DNA from: Arthrobacter sp. ISL-5
GTDB taxonomy: Bacteria > Actinomycetota > Actinomycetes > Actinomycetales > Micrococcaceae
Direction: 5' to 3'
Assembly (NCBI RefSeq): GCF_018613835.1
Contig: NZ_JAGGPM010000046.1
Location: 112,941-176,940, forward strand
Length of the DNA: 64,000 nt
The position numbers and the translations under genes were made by a program. A model generated the notes under the pieces. The model did no database searches. It saw only the letters and a program-made list of their open reading frames with translations, and was not told where the DNA came from. Below, one piece after another: positions 41,987 through 48,802 of this stretch. Each line of letters begins with the position of its first letter. Positions within the stretch are counted from its first letter, which is position 1.

Positions 41987-42700
41987 ATGGTTTTTGGGCG
42001 TGGCAGGAAAGCCAAGAAGCAAGAGGCGGCGGAGCCTGAGGACGTCCAGGCGGACATCGCGGCCGGTTCAGCTGACGACGCCGCCACCGGCCGTCGCGCC
42101 ACCGGCCCCTTTGATGTCTCCGAGATCAGCAGCCGGGACGGCTACGTGGATCTCGGTGCCCTCCTCATTGCACCGCGTGAGGGTCTCCAGCTGAGGCTTG
42201 AGGTGGAGGAGGCAACGCAGCGGGTCGTGGCAGTGACCATGGACCTGGACGGTTCCAGCCTGCAGCTGCAGGCGTTCGCTGCGCCGCGCTCGGAAGGCCT
42301 CTGGGAGGAAATCCGCGAACAGATCGGCCAGTCCGTGGGCGGCCAGGGCGGCCAGGTGGAAGAAATCACGGGCGACTTCGGTCCGGAGCTGGTGGCCAAG
42401 CTGCCGGCTGCATCCGCCGACGGCAGCCAGGGTTACCGCGTTGCCCGGTTCATCGGCGTCGACGGTCCCCGCTGGTTCCTCCGTGGGGTCTTCGGAGGCG
42501 AAGCCGCGCTCAACCGTGATGCGGCAGCCGGCCTGGAGGAGCTGTTCCGGAAAATCGTCGTGATCCGCGGCGACAACCCCATGCCTCCCCGTGACCTTCT
42601 GCAGCTGCGGCTCCCCAAGGATGCCACCGGGTCCGTGCCGCCCGGTGCGCCGGAGTTCCAGCAGCCCGAACGCGGTCCGGAGATCACCCAGATTGGTTGA
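41987..42700 (+). CDS. DUF3710 domain-containing protein
   Basis: 237 residues with a charged N-terminus (about 1-45) and an alpha/beta domain (about 50-200) containing G-P-R-W-F-L-R-G-V near residue 160, the DUF3710 signature. Conserved next to dut in actinobacteria (mycobacterial Rv2696c, from memory); function unknown. AAGGAG precedes the ATG. The next gene starts inside its last codons. Confidence 0.88.
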   Translation: MVFGRGRKAKKQEAAEPEDVQADIAAGSADDAATGRRATGPFDVSEISSRDGYVDLGALLIAPREGLQLRLEVEEATQRVVAVTMDLDGSSLQLQAFAAPRSEGLWEEIREQIGQSVGGQGGQVEEITGDFGPELVAKLPAASADGSQGYRVARFIGVDGPRWFLRGVFGGEAALNRDAAAGLEELFRKIVVIRGDNPMPPRDLLQLRLPKDATGSVPPGAPEFQQPERGPEITQIG

Positions 42701-43022
42701 TGCCAGCCACCCCCTGGGCGAGGCAGTGCCCATCAGCGGACTGCCGGAGCGGGGGCGCGTCGTATGCCAGGGCTTCATTGAATCGGTGACCTATGCGCCC
42801 GCAACGCAAGTGGCGGCGTTCACCGCCATCGTCACGGACCACGACCGTCCTGCGTCCGGGCGAAAGAACCGCCTTCGCGTTATCTGGCTGGGCCGCCGCC
42901 GCATTCCGGGCATCGACGCCGGAACCCAGCTCCGTCTGGAAGGCATGCTGACGGTCCGGGACGGATTGCCCACCATCTTCAACCCCCGCTACGAAATACT
43001 GTCCCACCAGGAGAACCAATGA
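42693..43022 (+). CDS. OB-fold nucleic-acid-binding protein
   Basis: About 109 residues forming a five-strand OB fold (G-F-I-E-S-V-T-Y near residue 27, R-L-R-V-I-W-L-G near 66, G-T-Q-L-R-L-E-G near 79). It resembles the small OB proteins found beside DUF3710 in actinobacteria. The start is uncertain: a TTG at 42693 overlaps the DUF3710 stop, and a GTG at 42726 has a nearby GAGG. It ends in a four-base overlap with DUF3159, so the three genes are translationally coupled. Confidence 0.75.
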   Translation: MVDASHPLGEAVPISGLPERGRVVCQGFIESVTYAPATQVAAFTAIVTDHDRPASGRKNRLRVIWLGRRRIPGIDAGTQLRLEGMLTVRDGLPTIFNPRYEILSHQENQ

Positions 43023-43777
43023 CTATGCCTGAGAACCCGGACCGGGGACCGGGACGGCAGGAGCCCGACTCGGCGCCGGAGGCTCCCGGACTTGCCGGGC
43101 TGGCCGAAGGCTACGCGTCCAAGGCCGGCCTGCACCGCACCGATGACGGGCGCATCGACGTCCTCAAAAGCGCCGGCGGGTACCAGGGCATCGCCGAGAG
43201 CATCCTGCCCGGCCTGGTCTTCCTTATTACTTTTACCGTCACCGCTGCGTTGACGCCGTCGCTCATTGCAGCCCTCGGCGCTGCTGCCGTGTTTACCGTG
43301 GTCCGGCTCGTCCAGCGCCGCCCCCTGACCCAGGCCCTGGCCGGGGTCGTCGGAGTCGGCATCTCCGCGTGGTTTGCCAACAGCACCGGCAAGGCGGAGG
43401 ACTTCTACCTGCCCGGATTCCTCACCAACGCTGCCTACATCGTCGCCATGGTCATCTCGATTGCCGTCAAGTGGCCCATCGCCGGGTTGCTGTTCGGTTT
43501 TATCCGGAACGAGGGGCTGGACTGGCGCCAGAACCCTGCACGCGTCCGCGCCTACCGGCTCGGCACGTGGATCATCGTCGGAGTGCTTGCCCTCCGCCTG
43601 CTGGTGCAGGTGCCGCTCTACCTGATGGGGCCGGACGGCCTGGCGGCGCTGGCAACCACGAGGCTCATTATGGGTGCTCCGCTGTACATCCTGGGCGTGT
43701 GGCTGGCCTGGCTGGTCACCCGGCCTGCAGCCGCGGTCGTGGTTCAGCCGTCGAAGCCGTCGTCTTCCGGCGACTGA
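43019..43777 (+). CDS. DUF3159 domain-containing membrane protein
   Basis: 252 residues with a hydrophilic N-terminus and about six membrane helices between residues 57 and 240; G-F-I-R-N-E-G-L-D-W-R lies in a central loop. Conserved in this gene order in actinobacteria; function unknown. The ATG overlaps the previous stop. Its 3' end overlaps the convergent RCK gene by 34 bases. Confidence 0.85.
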   Translation: MTMPENPDRGPGRQEPDSAPEAPGLAGLAEGYASKAGLHRTDDGRIDVLKSAGGYQGIAESILPGLVFLITFTVTAALTPSLIAALGAAAVFTVVRLVQRRPLTQALAGVVGVGISAWFANSTGKAEDFYLPGFLTNAAYIVAMVISIAVKWPIAGLLFGFIRNEGLDWRQNPARVRAYRLGTWIIVGVLALRLLVQVPLYLMGPDGLAALATTRLIMGAPLYILGVWLAWLVTRPAAAVVVQPSKPSSSGD

Positions 43778-44541
43778 TCCAGCCGGGTCTGCTGAACGGC
43801 GGCCGGCAACGGCGCCTCGGCTGCCCCGTCGGCTGACGCTTCCGCGGAACCCGACCCTTCGCCGGACCCGGACTCTTCGCTGGATCCGGGGGACAGGAGT
43901 TCACGCAGCTGGTCCTCCGCGGCGATGGTGGTGACGAAGAACAGTTCGTCGCCGCCATCGATGACGTCGTCCCTGCTGGGGGTGATCGGGGCCTGGTCCC
44001 GAAGGATGGCCACGAGCGTCGAGTCCTCGGGCCAGTCGATGTCGCCGACGGTCAGCCCGATCGCGTGCGAGTCATGGGGCACCGTGAACTCAACGAGCGA
44101 GGACACCCCGGTCTGCAGCGTCAGCAGGCGCACGAGGTCTCCGATCTCAACGGCTTCCTCCACCAGGGCCGTCATGAGCTGCGGCGTGTTGACAGCCACA
44201 TCGACGCCCCAGGAATCATTGAACATCCAGTCGTTCTTCGGGTTGTTGACCCGGCCGACGGTGCGCCCCACCCCGAACTCGGTCTTGGCAAGCAGTGAGA
44301 CGACGAGATTGACCTTGTCGTCACCCGTGGCCGATACCACTACATCCGCGTCGTCGAGCTTCGCGTCCTGCAGGGTGCTGAGCTCGCAGGCGTCACCGAC
44401 CAGCCAGTGCGCACCGCGCAGCCCGCTCCGGCCAATGACTTCCGGTTTGAGATCGATGAGCAGAATCTCGTGCTTGTGGGCAAGCAGCTCACGGGCGATC
44501 GAGGAGCCGACGCTTCCGGCTCCGACGATGACGACTTTCAC
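43744..44541 (-). CDS. TrkA-type RCK protein (CeoB-like)
   Basis: 265 residues: an NAD(H)-binding RCK-N domain with G-A-G-S-V-G at 7-12, an RCK-C domain (about 135-215) and a Ser/Glu/Ala-rich tail (about 215-265) absent from standard TrkA. Such proteins gate potassium transporters in response to NADH or c-di-AMP. GTG start with AAGGAG inside the end of the upstream gene. Second gene of a pair; the stop overlaps the 3' end of DUF3159. Confidence 0.85.
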   Translation of the reverse strand: MKVVIVGAGSVGSSIARELLAHKHEILLIDLKPEVIGRSGLRGAHWLVGDACELSTLQDAKLDDADVVVSATGDDKVNLVVSLLAKTEFGVGRTVGRVNNPKNDWMFNDSWGVDVAVNTPQLMTALVEEAVEIGDLVRLLTLQTGVSSLVEFTVPHDSHAIGLTVGDIDWPEDSTLVAILRDQAPITPSRDDVIDGGDELFFVTTIAAEDQLRELLSPGSSEESGSGEGSGSAEASADGAAEAPLPAAVQQTRLDQSPEDDGFDG

Positions 44542-45213
44542 TTAGGACTCCTTGGCGGGTGCTTTGGCCAGAACATGGGCCACTTCGGCGCTGCGGTCCA
44601 CACGAAGCATGGCGTGGACGGTGTCGCCTTCCTGGTACGAGGTGCCGGGCAAAGGAAGGACGCCTTCGCCGAACCGGGTCAGGTACGCGATCCGGATGTC
44701 GGCGACCTTTTCGATCGAGGACACGGTGTGGCCGATCCACGCGGGATCCAGTTCGAGTTCGGCCAGTACCAGGCGGCCGGACGGCTCCCGGAAGTCGCCG
44801 GCGAGGTGCTGTTCCGGCAGGATGCGCCGAAGGACCTGGTCGGCGCTCCAGCGCACGGCTGCCACTGTGGGGATGCCCAGGCGCTGGTAGATCTCTGCAC
44901 GGCCGGGATCGTAGATTCTGGCAACGACATGGGGTACATGGAACGTCTCGCGGGCCACGCGCGTGGCCAGGATGTTGGAATTGTCGCCGCTGGAAACCGC
45001 GGCGAAGGCGTACGCGTCGGCGACTCCAGCCTGCTTGAGGGTGTCACGGTCAAAGCCGACGCCGGTCACTTTCCGGCCGGTGAAGCCGGAACGAAGCCGG
45101 CGGAAGGCGCGGTCATCCTGGTCGATGATGGCCACTGAATGGCCTGCATCCTCAAGCGTGTGCGCCAGGGTTGCCCCTACGCGTCCACATCCCATGATCA
45201 CGAAGTGCGCCAC
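44542..45213 (-). CDS. TrkA-type RCK protein (CeoC-like)
   Basis: 223 residues, RCK-N with G-C-G-R-V-G at 8-13 and an RCK-C domain (about 140-220). First gene of the minus-strand pair; its stop abuts the start of the next gene. GTG start with GAGGAG upstream. No TrkH or KtrB membrane subunit is present in the window; the divergent neighbour is a KimA-like permease, which is the likely partner. Confidence 0.85.
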   Translation of the reverse strand: MAHFVIMGCGRVGATLAHTLEDAGHSVAIIDQDDRAFRRLRSGFTGRKVTGVGFDRDTLKQAGVADAYAFAAVSSGDNSNILATRVARETFHVPHVVARIYDPGRAEIYQRLGIPTVAAVRWSADQVLRRILPEQHLAGDFREPSGRLVLAELELDPAWIGHTVSSIEKVADIRIAYLTRFGEGVLPLPGTSYQEGDTVHAMLRVDRSAEVAHVLAKAPAKES

Positions 45214-45295
45214 ACTGTCTCCTCATACTTCTCGCCGACTGCTCCGTACGACTCTACCGCCGGAATCCTGCCATGACATCGCGTCCGAATCAGAC

Positions 45296-45301
45296 TAACT
45301 T
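45296..45301 (+). promoter_or_regulatory. -10 element of a leaderless promoter (KimA-like gene)
   Basis: TAACTT is followed by six bases and the second of two adjacent in-frame GTG codons (45308), which selects that codon as the start. Confidence 0.5.
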
Positions 45302-45307
45302 TGTGTG

Positions 45308-47284
45308 GTGCTGACAATTCTGAATGCCGTGAAGCGGGTGCTGGTAGGGCGGCCGTTCCGGAACGACCGGCTGGCCCACACGCTCCTGCCGAAGCGGATC
45401 GCGCTTCCCATCTTCGCCTCGGACGCCTTGTCGTCCGTGGCCTATGCTCCGGACGAGATCCTGCTCACGCTGGCCCTGGCAGGCGTCAGCGCCGTGGCGA
45501 TCTCCCCGCTTGTGGGCCTGGCCGTCATGGTGGTCCTCCTGACAGTCGTGGCCTCCTACCGGCAGAACGTCCACGCCTACCCTTCAGGTGGCGGCGACTA
45601 TGAGATCGCGAACGTGAACCTGGGGAAGTACGCCGGGCTGACCGTTGCATCCGCGCTGCTCGTGGACTACGTGCTGACGGTGGCCGTGTCGATGTCGTCG
45701 GCCGCGACCTACCTCACCACCGCGGTTCCGTCGCTCCACGGCCAGCAGGCCATGATCGCCACCATCGGCGTGATCATCCTGGCCCTGGTGAACCTTCGCG
45801 GCATCAAGGAGGCCGGCAGCGTCTTCGCCGTCCCGACGTACATCTTCATGGCCTCCATCCTGGGCATGACGGCTGTGGGAGTCTTCCAGGCGATCACCGG
45901 CCAGCTGGGCGAGGCGCCGTCGGCGGCGTTTGAGATCGTGCCGGCGGAAGGCTTCGACGAGGGCCTGGTGGGACTGGCCGGTGCCTTCCTGCTGCTCCGG
46001 GCGTTCTCCTCCGGCGCCGCCGCGTTGACCGGCATTGAGGCCATCAGCAACGGTGTGCCGAATTTCCAAAAACCCAAGAGCAAGAATGCAGCCACCACGC
46101 TGCTGCTGCTCGGCGTGATCGCCTCGTCCATGCTGGCCGGCATCATCTACCTGGCCAACGCGACGAAGGTGCACATTGTGCTGGACCCGGCCACAGAGTT
46201 CCTCCTGAACGGCCGGCCGCTGCCCGAGGGCTACATCCAGAGTCCGGCCATCAGCCAGATCGCCCAGACCATCTTCGGCTCGGGTTCCATCTTCTTCTTC
46301 ATCGTGGTCGCCGCGACCGGGGTGATCCTGGTGTTCGCCTCCAACACTGCGTTCAACGGCTTCCCGGTCCTCGGCTCGATCCTGGCCCAGGACGGTTACC
46401 TGCCGCGCCAGCTGCGCACCCGCGGTGACCGGCTGGCGTTCAGCAATGGCGTCCTGGCGCTGGCCGCCGGGGCCCTCGTGCTGATCATCGCCTTCAACGC
46501 GGACGTCACAAAGCTCATCCAGCTCTACATTGTGGGCGTGTTCATTTCGTTCACGGTCAGCCAGCTGGGCATGATCCGGCACTGGGGCCGGGAGCTGAAG
46601 CTGGCCAAGGACAAGGCGGTGCGCCGCCGGATGTTCAAGTCCCGCACCATCAACATGATCGGCTTCGGCATGACCTCGCTCGTGCTTGTGATCGTGCTCA
46701 TCACCAAGTTCGAGCAGGGCGCCTGGATCGCCCTGCTGGCGATGTTCGTGCTGTTCCTCATCATGTGGAGCATCCGCGCCCATTACGACAACGTGGCCAA
46801 GGAACTGGCCGTCGACGAGGACTCCTCGCCCCGCGCCCTGCCCACACGCGTCCACGCCGTGCTGCTCGTCTCCCACGTCCGGAAGCCCGTCCTCCGGGCC
46901 CTCGCCTACGCGCGCGCCTCACGCCCCTCCCGGCTGGACGCGATCACCGTGGACATCAACGCCGAGGAAACAGCGCACACGCTGGCCGACTGGGACAAGC
47001 TTGAGATCCCCGTCCCCCTGACAGTGCTGGCCAGCCCCTACCGCGAGACCATCACCCCGATCATGGACTACATCAAAAGCATGCGCCGGGACTCTCCGCG
47101 CGACCTCATCGTGGTGTACATCCCGGAATACGTGGTGGGCAAGTGGTGGGAACAGCTGGTCCACAACCAAACGGCGCTGCGCATCAAGACCCGGCTCCAC
47201 TTTGAACCAGGCGTCATGGTGGCCAGTGTTCCGTGGCAGCTCAAATCATCCGAAGAAGCAAAGAAACTGCAGGACATCCAATGA
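45308..47284 (+). CDS. KimA-like (KUP-type) potassium/APC family permease
   Basis: 658 residues. Twelve membrane helices (about 25-490) and a cytoplasmic domain (about 500-658). The sequence follows Bacillus KimA (YdaO) closely from memory: D-A-L-S-S-V-A-Y-A-P near residue 40, Y-P-S-G-G-G-D-Y near 95, L-L-V-D-Y-V-L-T-V-A-V-S near 118, L-R-A-F-S-S-G-A-A-A-L-T-G near 230 and a C-terminal domain ending H-N-Q-T-A-L-R-I-K-T-R-L-H-F. KimA is a high-affinity K+/H+ importer. Databases usually label such proteins only as APC family permease. Divergent from two RCK genes, which supports potassium as substrate. No ydaO-type riboswitch can fit because the mRNA appears leaderless. Confidence 0.8.
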   Translation: MLTILNAVKRVLVGRPFRNDRLAHTLLPKRIALPIFASDALSSVAYAPDEILLTLALAGVSAVAISPLVGLAVMVVLLTVVASYRQNVHAYPSGGGDYEIANVNLGKYAGLTVASALLVDYVLTVAVSMSSAATYLTTAVPSLHGQQAMIATIGVIILALVNLRGIKEAGSVFAVPTYIFMASILGMTAVGVFQAITGQLGEAPSAAFEIVPAEGFDEGLVGLAGAFLLLRAFSSGAAALTGIEAISNGVPNFQKPKSKNAATTLLLLGVIASSMLAGIIYLANATKVHIVLDPATEFLLNGRPLPEGYIQSPAISQIAQTIFGSGSIFFFIVVAATGVILVFASNTAFNGFPVLGSILAQDGYLPRQLRTRGDRLAFSNGVLALAAGALVLIIAFNADVTKLIQLYIVGVFISFTVSQLGMIRHWGRELKLAKDKAVRRRMFKSRTINMIGFGMTSLVLVIVLITKFEQGAWIALLAMFVLFLIMWSIRAHYDNVAKELAVDEDSSPRALPTRVHAVLLVSHVRKPVLRALAYARASRPSRLDAITVDINAEETAHTLADWDKLEIPVPLTVLASPYRETITPIMDYIKSMRRDSPRDLIVVYIPEYVVGKWWEQLVHNQTALRIKTRLHFEPGVMVASVPWQLKSSEEAKKLQDIQ

Positions 47285-48651
47285 CCGTGCCGGACACCCA
47301 GACCAACTCCATAGGCGCCGAACTGACCGTCGATATCGGCCCCGTGGCCCACGGCGGGCACTGTGTGGCCCGCCACGAAGGCCGCGTGGTCTTCGTCCGT
47401 CACGGCATACCCGGGGAGCGCGCCCGGATCCGGCTCACCGACGCGGGGGAGTCGGCCAAGTTCTGGCGCGCCGATGTTGTGGACGTCGTGGAACCGTCGC
47501 CGGACCGTGTCCCGCACTTCTGGCGGGTGGCCGATTCCCTCAGTTCCTGGGAGCACGGGCATCCGCCGGTCGGCGGTGCCGAACTGGGCCACGTGTCCTT
47601 GTCCCGTCAGCGCAGCCTCAAGGGCGAAGTGCTGGCCGAACAGCTCAAGCGGCTGGCCGGCGTCGAACTTTCCACCGAAGTGGAAGCGGTGGGCGCAGCC
47701 AGCGCCGCAGACGCGGAAATCAACGACGGCGGTGACGGCCTCGCGTGGCGCACGCGGGCAAGCTTTGCGGTGACCGCCGGCGGCAAGCTGGGCATGCACG
47801 CCCACCGTTCGGACCAGGTCATCCCGGTGCGGGAGATGCCACTCGCGGTTGACGGGGTGAACGCCCTGCGCCTGTGGGAGATTGACCTGCAGGGCATCGA
47901 GCGCGTGGAGGTTGCGGCGCCGGCCAACGGGTCGCGGCCGCTGGTGCTCCTCGCGCCCGCGCCCGGGACCCGAGCCAAGCGGCTCAGCACCATCCTCGCC
48001 CAGCTCCCCGCGGATGTATCCGTGGCAAGCTACGATCCCCTCAAGGACGAGACCCTGCAGTTACGCGGCCGCACCTGGGTGCAGGAGTCCGCCGCCGGCC
48101 ACGACTACAGGGTCACGGGTGCCGGCTTCTGGCAGATCCACCGCGACGCTCCGGAAACCCTGGTGGGCGCCGTGACCGGCTTCCTGCACGACGGCGGGTT
48201 CCTGGAGCCGGGCGCGGCCGTCGCCGATCTCTACGCCGGGGCCGGGCTTTTCACGGCACCGCTGGCGGACGCCGTCGGTGAAACCGGTTCCGTGCTGTCG
48301 GTGGAAGGCGCCCCCGGAACGAGCCGGGACGCGCGGAAAAACCTGCACGGAGCACCGCAGGTCGAAATCGTGCAGGGCCGCGTGGAGCGCGTGTTGCGCC
48401 AGCAGCCCCGCAGCTTCGACGCCCTCCTGCTGGATCCGCCGCGTGCCGGTGCAGGCAAGGCGGTGGTCAACCAGCTGATGGCCGCAAACCCCCGTGCCAT
48501 CGCCTACGTGTCCTGCGACCCTGCATCGTTTGCCCGTGACATCGGTTACTTCCAGCAGGGCGGCTGGTCCCTCTCGGGGCTTAGGGCGTTCGACCTGTAC
48601 CCGCACACGCACCATCTGGAGACGGTGGCACTGCTGACTCCCCGCGGTTGA
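47281..48651 (+). CDS. Class I SAM-dependent RNA methyltransferase, TrmA/RlmD family
   Basis: 456 residues: N-terminal TRAM domain (about 12-72), a central domain and a Rossmann methyltransferase domain with D-L-Y-A-G-A-G-L-F near residue 319. The catalytic Cys412 lies in Y-V-S-C-D-P. It methylates C5 of uridine in tRNA or 23S rRNA. I see no iron-sulfur cysteine cluster as in RlmD. The ATG at 47281 overlaps the stop of the permease gene by four bases, so the two are coupled; the longer frame from 47233 lies inside that gene. Confidence 0.88.
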   Translation: MTVPDTQTNSIGAELTVDIGPVAHGGHCVARHEGRVVFVRHGIPGERARIRLTDAGESAKFWRADVVDVVEPSPDRVPHFWRVADSLSSWEHGHPPVGGAELGHVSLSRQRSLKGEVLAEQLKRLAGVELSTEVEAVGAASAADAEINDGGDGLAWRTRASFAVTAGGKLGMHAHRSDQVIPVREMPLAVDGVNALRLWEIDLQGIERVEVAAPANGSRPLVLLAPAPGTRAKRLSTILAQLPADVSVASYDPLKDETLQLRGRTWVQESAAGHDYRVTGAGFWQIHRDAPETLVGAVTGFLHDGGFLEPGAAVADLYAGAGLFTAPLADAVGETGSVLSVEGAPGTSRDARKNLHGAPQVEIVQGRVERVLRQQPRSFDALLLDPPRAGAGKAVVNQLMAANPRAIAYVSCDPASFARDIGYFQQGGWSLSGLRAFDLYPHTHHLETVALLTPRG

Positions 48652-48728
48652 TGTGACTAGGATGGGCCTAGTAGTCCCGCGTCGCGCTCCCTTTTACGGT
48701 TGACCCATGCAATTTGTCAGGGCCTGCA

Positions 48729-48750
48729 CTAATTAGGATCCCCTAACTAG
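48729..48750. promoter_or_regulatory. Inverted repeat upstream of acnA
   Basis: CTAATTAGG-ATCC-CCTAACTAG has nine-base arms with eight matches. It lies 53 bases before the aconitase start and contains TAGGAT, a possible -10. The half-sites TTAGG/CCTAA resemble IdeR/DtxR boxes, but the spacing (4) is wrong for those (9). The preceding TTGACC (48700) and TTGTCA (48714) do not give normal promoter spacing. Confidence 0.45.
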
Positions 48751-48802
48751 CAAGCGGTCTACCGCGCGACAAAGATGAAACTGTTGCGAGAGGAGTCCTG
48801 CG

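Noticed and set aside
40705..42102. Long minus-strand frame extending DUF3093 upstream through dut
   Set aside because: Only the part from 41193 encodes the conserved protein. The extension is antisense to dut, which has all its motifs.
45214..45307. c-di-AMP (ydaO) riboswitch before the KimA-like gene
   Set aside because: The gap of about 95 bases is shared with the divergent RCK promoter, and the -10 element six bases before the start leaves no leader.
48733..48746. IdeR/DtxR iron box before acnA (TTAGG-N4-CCTAA)
   Set aside because: The known 19-bp box has the same half-sites but nine bases between them. Kept only as an unassigned palindrome.
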